Source: Burkholderiales bacterium (GTDB lineage Bacteria; Pseudomonadota; Gammaproteobacteria; Burkholderiales; Burkholderiaceae_B). From it: a stretch of DNA of 64,000 nucleotides. Made by a program: the position numbers and the translations under genes. The notes under the pieces were generated by a model. The model saw only the letters and a list, made by a program, of their open reading frames with translations. It was not told the origin of the DNA and made no database searches. This document shows, one piece after another, positions 1 to 10,258 of the stretch. The DNA lies in contig JAIXTE010000129.1 in assembly GCA_027484315.1 (NCBI GenBank), forward strand, positions 1 through 64,000, written 5' to 3'. Positions within the stretch are counted from its first letter, which is position 1; each line of letters starts with the position of its first letter.

Positions 1-1
1 G

Positions 2-832
2 CTGGCGGGCGTGTTGCTGGCCGTGCTGCTGTTCAAAACTTCTTCCAATCTGGCGGGGGCGTACGGCATTGCAGTCACATTGACCATGTTGATCACCACA
101 ATTCTGACTTACTTCGTGATTCGCCGCAGTTGGGGCCTGCCTGCCTGGCTGTCCGTGTCTGCCACCTGCTTTTTCGTCCTGATCGATCTGGTTTTGGTGA
201 TCAGTTGCGCACTGAAGCTGATGGATGGTGGCTGGTTCCCCATTTTGTTGGGGTTGGTGTTGTTCACTGTGATGGCGACGTGGTGGAGTGGTCGCAAACT
301 GTTGATGCAAAGTATTCAGAAAGAGGGCATCGACATTGCAGATTTCCTGCCAACCCTCAATGTAAACGACATCAACAAGGCTGAACGCACAGCGGTTTAT
401 CCCGTGGCTGATCCAGCCAAGGTGCCCATGGCCCTGCTGCACAATTTGAAACACAACCAGGTGTTGCACGCAAGAAACCTGATTCTGACGGTGGTTTTTG
501 ATAGCGTGCCCTGGGTGGGTACCAAGGATCGGGTCGAGATCAAGCCCTTGGGGCAAGATTTCTGGCAAGTGACAGTGCGTTATGGGTTCATGAATACGCC
601 CAATATTCCGCATGCCTTGAGCCTGACTGAAGACATGGGTTTGAAGGTGTCCCTGTTTGAAACCACGTATTTTCTGAGTCGTGAAACCGTGGTGCCATCG
701 CCAGGGGCTGGAATGGCAAGGTGGCGCGAGCAATTGTTTGCTGCGATGAGCCGAAACGCGGGGGGCGTGGTGGATTTCTTCAGGTTACCTTCGAACGCGG
801 TGGTGGAGCTGGGCACACGCGTACAGATCTGA
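2..832 (+). CDS. kup: Kup potassium uptake transporter, C-terminal part (5' truncated by window)
   Basis: The reading frame is open from base 2 and starts before the window, so about 277 C-terminal residues are seen of a family usually about 620-630 long. Two or three hydrophobic segments ([18 protein letters not shown]..., [25 protein letters not shown]) match the last membrane helices of Kup/HAK/KUP potassium-proton symporters. They are followed by the long hydrophilic C-terminal cytoplasmic domain ([19 protein letters not shown], then [17 protein letters not shown]) typical of the family. Kup imports potassium with protons across the inner membrane. The next gene starts about 60 bp downstream. 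Identity is clear; completeness cannot be judged. Confidence 0.93.
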   Translation: MAGVLLAVLLFKTSSNLAGAYGIAVTLTMLITTILTYFVIRRSWGLPAWLSVSATCFFVLIDLVLVISCALKLMDGGWFPILLGLVLFTVMATWWSGRKLLMQSIQKEGIDIADFLPTLNVNDINKAERTAVYPVADPAKVPMALLHNLKHNQVLHARNLILTVVFDSVPWVGTKDRVEIKPLGQDFWQVTVRYGFMNTPNIPHALSLTEDMGLKVSLFETTYFLSRETVVPSPGAGMARWREQLFAAMSRNAGGVVDFFRLPSNAVVELGTRVQI

Positions 833-891
833 GTCTGCTTGCAATTATAATCCGGGGTGTATGCCACCCCTGTTTTGGATGCAAGCCCCCC

Positions 892-1131
892 ATGAATGCT
901 GAAGACCTTCAGAAACTGGTCACTGTCAAAATGCCCTTCGGAAAGCACCAGGGCAAGCTGCTTGCAGACCTGCCCGGGAATTACCTGAACTGGTTTGCGC
1001 GGGAGGGTTTTCCGGATGGAGAAATTGGTCGTTTGCTGGCCCTGATGCAGGAAATTGATCACAACGGTTTGAGCCATTTGCTCAAACCCCTGCGCAATAC
1101 GGATTCACTTCGAAAGCCGCCCCATGTCTGA
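892..1131 (+). CDS. DUF3820 family small protein
   Basis: A 79-residue protein starting MNAEDLQKLVTVKMPFGKHQ. The segment MPFGKHQGKLLADLPGNYLNWFAREGFPDGEIGRLLALM is the core of the DUF3820 family, sometimes called putative quorum-sensing-regulated virulence factor. The family's biochemical role is not established. The ATG at 892 was chosen over the longer upstream reading because the conserved domain starts there and the upstream part overlaps kup. Its stop overlaps the start of the next flavoprotein gene by 8 bases, suggesting translational coupling. Confidence 0.8.
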   Translation: MNAEDLQKLVTVKMPFGKHQGKLLADLPGNYLNWFAREGFPDGEIGRLLALMQEIDHNGLSHLLKPLRNTDSLRKPPHV

Positions 1132-2380
1132 TCGTTTTCAAGCAAGTGTTGCCGTGATCGGTGGCGGGCCCGCTGGGTTGATGGCTGCCGAGGTGCTTTG
1201 CAATGCGGGCATTGCGGTGGATGTATTTGATTCCATGCCATCATTTGGGCGCAAGTTTTTGCTGGCGGGTATTGGTGGGCTGAATATTACGCACAGCGAA
1301 GAATATGTCCACTTCTGTAATAAATATTCGGTGGCGCAACCTCACCTGCAAACGGCCCTTGATTCCATGACCCCGCAAGCCCTGTGTGAGTGGGTGCATG
1401 GGCTGGGTGTGGAAACTTTCGTGGGCACGTCCGGGCGTGTTTTTCCAAAAGAAATGAAGGCAGCGCCTTTGCTGCGTGCCTGGTTACACCGACTGCGCAG
1501 CAAGGGCGTGCGCATGCATGTGCGTCACAAGTGGCTGGGTTGGGCTGACAATGGCCATTTGCGCCTTGCAACACCCCAGGGTGAAATCGAGGTGATGTCC
1601 CAGGCCACCATTCTGGCCTTGGGTGGCGCAAGCTGGCCGAAGCTGGGTTCCGACGGCGCATGGGCGCCAGTGCTGCGCCAACAGGGTGTTGAAGTGGCGC
1701 CGCTTGAAAGTGCCAACTGTGGATTTGAGTCGAACTGGAGCAGCTACCTGAGAGAGAAGTTTTCAGGGGCACCACTGAAGTCGGTGGCTTTGAAATTCGT
1801 TGATTTGCAAGGTCATGTGCGTGAGCGGCAAGGAGAATTTGTAATCAGTGAACATGGTGTGGAAGGCAGCCTGATTTATGCCTTTTCCCGCGAAATTCGA
1901 CAGGTGTTGAATGCTAAGGGCAAGGCCAGTTTCACCATCGATTTGCTGCCTGGTCGTTCAATGGATCGTGTACGAAGTGAAGTGGCCGGTTTTTTCCGCA
2001 GCAACCATTCCATGCCGTCCTACTTCAAAACCAAACTGGGTATTACAGGTGTGAAGCTGGCCCTGTTGCACGAGGTTCTGGACAAGGAAGATTTCAAAAA
2101 TGGCGAGAAACTGGTTGAAACCATCAAGCACTTGCCGATCACGGTTCACGCTGTACGACCTATCGCCGAGGCCATTAGCACGGCCGGTGGCGTGTGCTTT
2201 GACAGCTTGACCCCCAACTACATGCTTGCGAACAAGCCCGGCGTTTTCGTGGCCGGTGAAATGCTGGACTGGGAGGCCCCCACCGGCGGATATCTGCTGA
2301 CGGCCTGTTTTGCAACAGGCCAAGCTGCGGGGCAGGGTGCTGTGAAGTGGATGAAAGAAAGGACGCTTGCTAAGGGTTGA
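1124..2380 (+). CDS. NAD(P)/FAD-dependent oxidoreductase, HI0933/YhiN-like flavoprotein
   Basis: A 418-residue flavoprotein. An N-terminal dinucleotide-binding motif VIGGGPAGLMAAEVL (residues 11-25) is followed by GRKFLLAGIGGLNITHSE, the signature of the HI0933/YhiN flavoprotein family. A late FAD-contact stretch GVFVAGEMLDWEAPTGGYLL and a C-terminal GQAAGQGA segment complete the fold. The substrate of this family is unknown; a redox role with bound FAD in the cytoplasm is inferred. It overlaps the DUF3820 gene by 8 bases, and its 3' end overlaps the convergent methyltransferase gene by 11 bases. Confidence 0.88.
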   Translation: MSDRFQASVAVIGGGPAGLMAAEVLCNAGIAVDVFDSMPSFGRKFLLAGIGGLNITHSEEYVHFCNKYSVAQPHLQTALDSMTPQALCEWVHGLGVETFVGTSGRVFPKEMKAAPLLRAWLHRLRSKGVRMHVRHKWLGWADNGHLRLATPQGEIEVMSQATILALGGASWPKLGSDGAWAPVLRQQGVEVAPLESANCGFESNWSSYLREKFSGAPLKSVALKFVDLQGHVRERQGEFVISEHGVEGSLIYAFSREIRQVLNAKGKASFTIDLLPGRSMDRVRSEVAGFFRSNHSMPSYFKTKLGITGVKLALLHEVLDKEDFKNGEKLVETIKHLPITVHAVRPIAEAISTAGGVCFDSLTPNYMLANKPGVFVAGEMLDWEAPTGGYLLTACFATGQAAGQGAVKWMKERTLAKG

Positions 2381-3083
2381 TGAAACTGATCATGTTTTGC
2401 CAGCTCAGCAATTGTGTTTTTTCAAACTTCAGCCCAAGGTCCTGAGCTTCTTTTTGAACCTGTGCCACGCTCATGGTGTGCAGGGGCTTGATGGGCACAT
2501 CGGCATCGAATGCGCGGTATTCCACGAACACAACTCGCCCACCCTTTTTCACGGCTTTCATCAGCGACTGCAGGGTTTCACGTGGATATTCCAGCTCGTG
2601 GTACACGTCCACCATCACAGCCACATCCAGTATCCGGTCGGGCAGGTTGAGCGTTGTGGGCTGCGACTGGCGAATTTCCATGCGGCCCTTCGGCAGGCTT
2701 TCTGCCTTCTTGCGCAGCAGCTTGATCATTTCCGGTTGAATGTCCACGGCCCACACTGTGCCATTGACGCCCACTTTCTCCGCCATCATGCGGCTGATGT
2801 GGCCCGTGCCCGCACCGATGTCACCCACGACCATACCCGGTTTCAACTCAAGTTGCCGAATGAGCAAATCAGTTCGTTCTTCTTCAAGGCGTTGCGGGCG
2901 TTCCAGCCAGGGCGCACCTTGCCAGCCCATGACTTTAGAAATGGGGCGGTCGCAATAGGATTTGGCAATGCCGTCGGGGTGCGGGTTTGGAATGGTTTTG
3001 TACTCACAGGCGGCCCGGCCTGATGAGGCAGTAGTCAGCAGCAGGAACGCGATTCCTAACAAAGGGATAGCTTTTCTCGACAT
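2370..3083 (-). CDS. class I SAM-dependent methyltransferase-like protein with signal peptide
   Basis: A 237-residue protein. Residues 1-25 form a clear Sec signal peptide (basic start, hydrophobic IPLLGIAFLLLTTASS, cleavage near GRA-AC). A class I methyltransferase fold follows: motif I VVGDIGAGTGHISRMMAEKVG, an acidic strand WAVDIQP, and MVDVYHELEYPRETLQSLMKAVKKGGRVVFVEYR. The motifs look intact. S-adenosylmethionine is cytoplasmic, so an exported copy is odd: it may bind something else, or the hydrophobic start may be an uncleaved anchor. The gene converges on and slightly overlaps the flavoprotein gene. The substrate is unknown. Confidence 0.75.
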   Translation of the reverse strand: MSRKAIPLLGIAFLLLTTASSGRAACEYKTIPNPHPDGIAKSYCDRPISKVMGWQGAPWLERPQRLEEERTDLLIRQLELKPGMVVGDIGAGTGHISRMMAEKVGVNGTVWAVDIQPEMIKLLRKKAESLPKGRMEIRQSQPTTLNLPDRILDVAVMVDVYHELEYPRETLQSLMKAVKKGGRVVFVEYRAFDADVPIKPLHTMSVAQVQKEAQDLGLKFEKTQLLSWQNMISFINP

Positions 3084-3417
3084 CTGATCAACCTATTTGT
3101 CAGCAGTGGAATCATTGTTTTCTTTTAACGTCACCCAATGGGTGACAGACTCAAAACGCGTGGACAAGTCTGTGTCAGTTTTAACCATTTCCAGAAGTCC
3201 TGAGTGACCAAATTTCAATGCGTTGTTTCAAGGAATAGTAGCATTTGTGTCAAATACCGGACCATGTCACAGAAATCAGATCGGACCCACTAAAAATTTG
3301 CTCACCGATTCAAGCTATATTCGCATACATACTTTACAGGTAGTTCGCGTTTCACCAAGGCATCACGAAGTCGATCCGTAAGGGTCGCTGCGAATCAACA
3401 GGGGATGGAGGTCGATC
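3084..3417. other. 334-bp intergenic region with a 17-bp perfect palindrome
   Basis: This gap lies between two divergent genes, an exported methyltransferase (minus) and an orphan lipoprotein (plus). No coding potential was seen. It is AT-richer than its neighbours and holds the perfect inverted repeat GTCACCCA-A-TGGGTGAC at 3130-3146, about 50 bases upstream of the minus-strand gene. A strong ribosome site (GGAGG, about 3406) precedes the plus-strand gene. Promoters for both genes must lie here, but none could be fixed with confidence. Confidence 0.5.
3130..3146. promoter_or_regulatory. perfect 17-bp palindrome, candidate operator
   Basis: GTCACCCA and TGGGTGAC form exact 8-bp arms around a single A. 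The position between divergent genes suggests a repressor or activator site. No run of T follows, so a terminator is unlikely. The cognate regulator is unknown. Confidence 0.45.
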
Positions 3418-4065
3418 ATGATCACGCGCACCCGCCACATCGGTCCACTTTCTCTGGCATCGCTGACTTTGATGCTGATCCAGGGTTGCACTCCCAGCGC
3501 ACAGAAAGAGCTGGACGACAACCTCAAGAAGGTGATTGCGATGAAGTATGTGCATGTCGCCAATGTAAACAGTTTTCAGACGCAGGTCGGCACCTCCCAG
3601 GCTCAGCTGGTGGGTGTAGCCAATGGCAGCTTCTGGGCCATTTTCGACGTCTGCACGCTCGACATTCAGGGCAGCGCACTCACTGGTTTCAATTATGACG
3701 CAAGCAAGTTCTTCATTGATGGAGGGGCTGCGAACTACGGCGCGGGAAATCCTGGTAACGTCAACGTCGCGTCAGTGGTGATGTCCTCGCAAAGCGGCCA
3801 GGTTCTGGACGCTGCCCGCAATGCCTTCTCGCTGAGCCCGACAACGCAGTTCTTTCCGAAGCAGTTTTACCCGAATCTCAAGTATCGCATCGCGATATTC
3901 GTGAAGGAGTATCCTGCTGGTTATACGGGAGACGCAATGACGATCAGGTACGATGGGCAGCCACAGGTGGCCGCTCTTGTCCAGAGCGTGTCGCCGGGCA
4001 ATCCGGCGTCCCGCGACTTCTATAATGCAGGGGTCTCTCCAGCCATAGTCGGGACCTGCCCTTAG
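3418..4065 (+). CDS. putative lipoprotein of unknown function
   Basis: A 215-residue protein I do not recognise. The N-terminus is a lipoprotein signal: a basic start, the hydrophobic stretch LSLASLTLMLIQG, then Cys24 in a lipobox-like LIQGC. The mature part has no evident repeats or catalytic motif; it is mixed alpha/beta in look, with two later Cys (one in FDVCTL, one in the C-terminal GTCP) that could pair. The start at 3418 is supported by GGAGG six bases upstream. It stands alone between two divergent or convergent minus-strand genes, and its stop overlaps the 48-residue gene by 4 bases. It is probably outer-membrane attached and may have been acquired. Confidence 0.6.
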   Translation: MITRTRHIGPLSLASLTLMLIQGCTPSAQKELDDNLKKVIAMKYVHVANVNSFQTQVGTSQAQLVGVANGSFWAIFDVCTLDIQGSALTGFNYDASKFFIDGGAANYGAGNPGNVNVASVVMSSQSGQVLDAARNAFSLSPTTQFFPKQFYPNLKYRIAIFVKEYPAGYTGDAMTIRYDGQPQVAALVQSVSPGNPASRDFYNAGVSPAIVGTCP

Positions 4066-4208
4066 GTGTAGCGGCTCGCAACCAAGTAATCAAAATCAAA
4101 GCTGTTTGACGCGGGCAGGTCTTCCTTTGCTTCTAGGTAGGCTTGGTAAGTTTGCCGTATATCTGTTAGAAATCGAAGTTGATCGTTGTCTAGTTCCTTG
4201 TATTTCAT
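4062..4208 (-). CDS. small 48-residue hypothetical protein
   Basis: A short reading frame translating as MKYKELDNDQLRFLTDIR... and ending ...FDYLVASRYT. The ATG (4208-4206) sits six bases after an AAAGGA ribosome site, which is the main support for it being real. The protein is acidic and hydrophilic and probably mostly helical; no known domain is recognised. It could be the N-terminal remnant of a longer gene. Its end overlaps the convergent lipoprotein stop by 4 bases, and its leader carries the 8-bp tandem repeat. Confidence 0.45.
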   Translation of the reverse strand: MKYKELDNDQLRFLTDIRQTYQAYLEAKEDLPASNSFDFDYLVASRYT

Positions 4209-4219
4209 GGCTTTTCCTT

Positions 4220-4243
4220 TGATTTTCTGATTTTCTGATTTTC
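4220..4243. repeat. three tandem copies of TGATTTTC
   Basis: Exactly three head-to-tail copies of the 8-mer TGATTTTC (4220-4227, 4228-4235, 4236-4243). They lie 12 bases upstream of the 48-residue minus-strand gene, inside its leader, in an AT-rich stretch between divergent genes. This could be a slippage-prone array or a repeated protein-binding site. Confidence 0.8.
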
Positions 4244-4372
4244 TGTGTGCTTAAAGGAAAAGTGAAGAAAATCAAATTCAGGAAGCAGATGCACACCCGT
4301 TTTCATGGTTTTTGTTCTGCTAATCTTGGTTGGCTTAGAAGAAGCAGAACAAGCAGATGGAGACAACTTTCA

Positions 4373-5212
4373 ATGAATGATCTTGAAGGAAAAACCGCCG
4401 TGATTACCGGGGCGGCCAGTGGCATTGGTTTGGCATTGGCCAGGCACAGTGCATCACTGGGCATGAATTTGGTGTTGGCGGATATTGATGAGGCGGCGTT
4501 AAGCATTGCTGTGCAGCAACTCGGTTTGCCAGCCAGCCGGGTAGTGGCAATGCGCACCGATGTGCGCCATGCTGCCGAAATCAAGAAATTGGCTGACACA
4601 GCGTACGGTCAATTCGGTACAGTACACCTGTTGTTCAACAACGCAGGAGTGGCCCTGGCCCGCACCACGTGGGAACACACGGTGGAAGATTGGGAATGGA
4701 TACTGCAGGTCAACCTGTGGAGCGTGGTGCACGGCATTTCCGAATTTCTGCCACGCATGCAGGCGCAAGGCGGGCCTGCCCACATCGTGAATACTGCATC
4801 AGTTGCCGGTTTGGTTTCCAACCCCGGCATGGCCGCTTACAACGTCAGTAAACATGGTGTGGTTACACTCAGCGAAACCTTGAGCCTTGAATTGCAGATG
4901 ATCCAATCGCCTGTTGGCATTTCCTTGCTGTGCCCAGGTTGGGTACCCACTGGCATCGGAACGTCGGAACGAAACCGCCCGGTTGATGTGGCGCACACGC
5001 AGCCCATTGAAGGGCTTTCTGCACAACTGAACAGGCGAATTGGCAAGGCCATTGCCGGCGGACAATTGACTGCTGACGACATGGCCCGCGAAACATTCAA
5101 AGCCATCGGCGAAAAGCGTTTTTACGTGATTCCCCACGACTACATGTTTCCATTCATTGAAACCCGCATGAAAGAAATTCTGACTCAGCAAAACCCGACA
5201 CTGCCTAAATAA
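4373..5212 (+). CDS. short-chain dehydrogenase/reductase (SDR)
   Basis: A classical SDR of 279 residues. The cofactor motif TGAASGIG is at residues 13-20, the NNAG structural motif at 89-92, catalytic Ser143, and the Tyr156-x-x-x-Lys160 pair in YNVSK. A late ETFKAIGEKRFYVIPHDY region probably shapes the substrate pocket. The reading frame extends further upstream, but the conserved domain begins at MNDLEGKTAVITG and a GGAGAC ribosome site precedes it, so 4373 is preferred. It is followed 21 bp later by a quinone-oxidoreductase gene, probably in one operon. The carbonyl or alcohol substrate is unknown. Confidence 0.9.
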   Translation: MNDLEGKTAVITGAASGIGLALARHSASLGMNLVLADIDEAALSIAVQQLGLPASRVVAMRTDVRHAAEIKKLADTAYGQFGTVHLLFNNAGVALARTTWEHTVEDWEWILQVNLWSVVHGISEFLPRMQAQGGPAHIVNTASVAGLVSNPGMAAYNVSKHGVVTLSETLSLELQMIQSPVGISLLCPGWVPTGIGTSERNRPVDVAHTQPIEGLSAQLNRRIGKAIAGGQLTADDMARETFKAIGEKRFYVIPHDYMFPFIETRMKEILTQQNPTLPK

Positions 5213-5233
5213 AACAACAAGGAGACAAGAACC

Positions 5234-6208
5234 ATGAAAGCATTGCTGTGCAAAACTTTGGGGCTGCCCGAGACCCTGCTGTATGAAGACACGACCGACC
5301 CACAACCTGGCCCAGGGCAAGTGTTGGTGGAGATGAAGGCCGCAGGTGTGAATTTCCCTGATGCGCTGATCATTCAAGGCAAGTACCAGTTCAAACCTGC
5401 CTTGCCGTTTGCACCGGGTGCCGAACTGGCTGGCGTGGTGGTGCAAGTGGGCGAGGGGGTTAAAAACACCAGGCCAGGCGACCGTGTCATTGCGATGTGC
5501 ACACATGGCGCATTTGCGGAAAAAGTACTGGTTCAAGCCAAGCAGATCATTCCCATGCCACCAGCGCTCAGCTTTGAGACTGCTGCTTCATTCACGCTGG
5601 CCTACGGCACCTCGTACCATGCCTTGAAAGGCCGCGCGCAGTTGAAAGAAGGCGAAACCCTGCTGGTTCTGGGCGCTGCTGGCGGTGTTGGACTGGCCGC
5701 AATCCAGATTGCGAAATCACTGGGCGCAAAGGTGATTGCTGCGGCATCGACAGCGGAAAAGCTGGCCATTTGCAAAGAAAACGGTGCAGACGAAACAATC
5801 AATTACAGCACTGAAGATTTGCGTGAGCGCGTGAAAGAGTTGACCGCAGGCAAGGGCCCGAACGTGATTTTTGACCCGGTGGGTGGCAAGTTTGCAGAAC
5901 CAGCGTTTCGAAGCATAGGCTGGAATGGTCGGTATCTTGTCGTTGGCTTTGCTGACGGGGACATTCCCAGCATCCCTTTGAATTTGCCGTTGCTCAAAGG
6001 CGCTTCAATTGTGGGTGTGTTCTGGGGCGAATTCGTGAACAGGCAACTGTTCGATTTCATCAAGGACCTTGGCGAGATGTTTGCCTTGATCGAACAGGGC
6101 AAGCTCAAACCGCTGGTCTCGAAAACCTATCCGCTTGCGCAAGGTGCACAGGCCTTGCAGGATCTACTGGACAGAAAGGTGGTGGGTAAAGTGGTGATTA
6201 CGAATTAA
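5234..6208 (+). CDS. NADPH:quinone oxidoreductase family protein (MDR superfamily)
   Basis: A 324-residue medium-chain dehydrogenase/reductase of the quinone-oxidoreductase type. The N-terminal GroES-like half carries AAGVNFPDALIIQGKYQ and PGAELAGVV. The C-terminal Rossmann half has GAAGGVGLAAIQIAKSLGA for NADPH binding and ends with KPLVSKTYPLAQ...GKVVITN. Zinc-ligand cysteines of alcohol dehydrogenases are absent, as in QOR. AAGGAG precedes the ATG. It shares a likely operon with the SDR gene and ends at a strong hairpin terminator. The physiological electron acceptor is unknown. Confidence 0.9.
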   Translation: MKALLCKTLGLPETLLYEDTTDPQPGPGQVLVEMKAAGVNFPDALIIQGKYQFKPALPFAPGAELAGVVVQVGEGVKNTRPGDRVIAMCTHGAFAEKVLVQAKQIIPMPPALSFETAASFTLAYGTSYHALKGRAQLKEGETLLVLGAAGGVGLAAIQIAKSLGAKVIAAASTAEKLAICKENGADETINYSTEDLRERVKELTAGKGPNVIFDPVGGKFAEPAFRSIGWNGRYLVVGFADGDIPSIPLNLPLLKGASIVGVFWGEFVNRQLFDFIKDLGEMFALIEQGKLKPLVSKTYPLAQGAQALQDLLDRKVVGKVVITN

Positions 6209-6247
6209 AAAATCCCGGGGCCAGTTAAACCGGCTCCGGGATTTTCA
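6209..6247. terminator. bidirectional rho-independent terminator
   Basis: AATCCCGG (6211-6218) pairs exactly with CCGGGATT (6236-6243), with further partial pairing inward. An A-run on the left and TTTT on the right would serve both strands. It separates the convergent quinone-oxidoreductase gene and katG. Confidence 0.85.
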
Positions 6248-6283
6248 TTGACCTCAAACTGCTTCGAATTACTTCAAACCGAA

Positions 6284-8503
<2,220 letters not shown>

Positions 8504-8544
8504 TCATTGCTATAGAGCAAGTTCAGATTAATGATTTAAACCCG

Positions 8545-8559
8545 ATAGGTCTAATCAAT
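8545..8559. promoter_or_regulatory. candidate OxyR half-site upstream of katG
   Basis: ATAGGTCTAATCAAT matches the OxyR half-site pattern ATAG-n-t-nnn-a-n-CTAT at most defined positions, except that CAAT replaces CTAT on this strand. The site lies about 70 bases upstream of the katG start. A second half-site 7 bases away is only weakly matched, so this is tentative. Confidence 0.3.
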
Positions 8560-8608
8560 TTAATCAACTCTTATAATAGTCTAATTTGATGACAGCCACA
8601 TGAAGTAT

Positions 8609-9232
8609 TTATGGTTTGATCAAACCGTAGTCCTGAAGCTGATCGGATACCAGTTCCAGCCGCAACAGCGGACTGTCAATGGTCAGGAACTGAATCTTGG
8701 TTGTCGGGTCCAGCGGCAGCAGCTCGCTCCAGCGGTTGGCCACCCAGCCGCAGTCCATCAAGCGGTAGGGTTTGGAGAAGGGAATTTGTTCGGGTGTAAT
8801 TCCTTTTTCATCAAACGATTCAATCAACTCAGCCAAAGCATTGGCACAGCTCTTCAGGTCTTCTGGAATTTCAATGGTTGTGTCCGCGGGTAGCAATGTG
8901 ACCTGTCCGGTCCACAAGCCATTTTTCTGCTGTTCATAGGAATGCAGTTCAAAGCGTTGTGTGCCTTCCACGGTGATCTTGATCAGGTTGCTGTCAGCCG
9001 CATCCGCTTTTTGTATCTTGACCAGCGTGCCGTACTTTGCAAGGTCGATCTTCTCACCGGGCTGCCGGGTTTCCGCGCCGGCTTTCAAACTGATGATGCC
9101 GAAGCCAGTGTTTTCCTTGAGGCATCTTCGGATCATGTCCAGGTAGCGAACCTCAAAAATTTGAAGTGGAAGCAGAGCGTCGGGATACAGTACAGTGCCC
9201 AATGGGAAAAGAGGAATGGTGATCTGTGACAT
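8609..9232 (-). CDS. Lon N-terminal substrate-binding-domain protein
   Basis: A 207-residue protein made only of the PUA-like domain that forms the N-terminus of the ATP-dependent protease Lon. The start IPLFPLGTVLYPDALLPLQIFEVRYLDMIRRCL is diagnostic. There is no ATPase or protease domain. Such stand-alone proteins are widespread in proteobacteria and their role is not settled; binding unfolded peptides is an inference. It is transcribed in the same direction as katG, 132 bp upstream. Confidence 0.88.
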   Translation of the reverse strand: MSQITIPLFPLGTVLYPDALLPLQIFEVRYLDMIRRCLKENTGFGIISLKAGAETRQPGEKIDLAKYGTLVKIQKADAADSNLIKITVEGTQRFELHSYEQQKNGLWTGQVTLLPADTTIEIPEDLKSCANALAELIESFDEKGITPEQIPFSKPYRLMDCGWVANRWSELLPLDPTTKIQFLTIDSPLLRLELVSDQLQDYGLIKP

Positions 9233-9402
9233 CGCGTGGATCCTTGTGCAAACCTGTTAATTCATGGCGGGTAGATTCTTTTCTACACCTGCCATGCCAG
9301 GGTGGATGCACGCCCTGGCACTTGAATCTGTATTCTGCAACTTCGGTGTATCAATAGAGCTGTCGAACATCAATCGAAGACATTTTTTTCGGGAAATTAC
9401 AC

Positions 9403-10218
9403 ATGAAACTTCATCACCTGAATTGCGGCACCATGTGCCCGGTTTGCAGGCGTCTGATCAACGGCAATGGCGGCTTTTTTGAACGCGCCAAAATGGTTTG
9501 TCATTGCTTGCTGGTCGAAAGCAGTCAGGGTTTGATTCTTGTGGACACCGGGATTGGTAGCCATGACATTGATCAACCCGCGAAGCGTTTGGGTGCTGGT
9601 TTTGTGGCTATGTTGTCTCCTAGCCTGTTGCGGCAGGAAACCGCACTGGAGCAGCTTGCTTCACTGGGTTTTCAGGCCAGCGATGTCAAGCACATAGTGC
9701 CAACCCACCTGGACCTGGACCATGCCGGTGGCTTGAGTGATTTTCCAGGTGCCCAAGTGCATGTGTATGAACCGGAACACCGCCATGCCCTTCAGCCCAG
9801 CTTGCGGGATTCGCTACGATTCAGAAAAGCCCAGTTTGCGCATGGGCCCAAGTGGTCCATCCATGCCGCCACCAGCGAGTCCTGGTTTGGTTTTCAGGCC
9901 ATTCGCCCCATTGCCGATGTTGATCTGTTGATGGTTCCGCTGATCGGCCACACGCGCGGTCATGTGGGTGTGGCTGTGAAGAAGGGCGAAAAATGGTTGC
10001 TGCATTGCGGTGACGCTTATTTCCATCGCAGTGAAGTGGCTTTGAAACCCGATGAACCCATTCCCCCCGGTTTGGCATTTTTTGAAACGCTGGTTCAAAC
10101 CCTGCCTGCGCAACGCAAGGCCACGCAGGCGCGTTTGCGTGAACTGGTGAGGAAAAACGGAGAAGAGGTCGAGCTGTTTTGTGCGCACGATCCGGTTGAA
10201 TTTGCGCGATACCGGTAG
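9403..10218 (+). CDS. MBL-fold metallo-hydrolase
   Basis: A 271-residue metallo-beta-lactamase-fold hydrolase. The metal motif is THLDLDHAGG (His102, Asp104, Asp106, His107), a variant in which the usual second His is Asp. Later ligands are probably His in LIGHTRGHVG and Asp in LLHCGDAYFH, with a last His in FCAHDPVEF. The N-terminus has a CPVCRR motif. The layout resembles lactonase/AttM-like hydrolases, so an ester or lactone substrate is possible but unproven. The gene is monocistronic and ends at a hairpin facing the enoyl-CoA hydratase gene. Confidence 0.85.
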   Translation: MKLHHLNCGTMCPVCRRLINGNGGFFERAKMVCHCLLVESSQGLILVDTGIGSHDIDQPAKRLGAGFVAMLSPSLLRQETALEQLASLGFQASDVKHIVPTHLDLDHAGGLSDFPGAQVHVYEPEHRHALQPSLRDSLRFRKAQFAHGPKWSIHAATSESWFGFQAIRPIADVDLLMVPLIGHTRGHVGVAVKKGEKWLLHCGDAYFHRSEVALKPDEPIPPGLAFFETLVQTLPAQRKATQARLRELVRKNGEEVELFCAHDPVEFARYR

Positions 10219-10222
10219 GCGA

Positions 10223-10246
10223 TAGCGGGAATCGGAAGTCCCGCTA
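10223..10246. terminator. hairpin between convergent genes
   Basis: TAGCGGGA (10223-10230) pairs exactly with TCCCGCTA (10239-10246) around an 8-base loop. There is no T-run on either side, so termination would be weak or rho-assisted. The position between two convergent stops supports a terminator or mRNA-end role. Confidence 0.5.
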
Positions 10247-10258
10247 ACGAGTCAAACA

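Noticed and set aside
4096-4296. A 66-codon minus-strand frame
   Set aside because: The overlapping 48-residue frame at 4062-4208 has a proper ribosome site and better composition.
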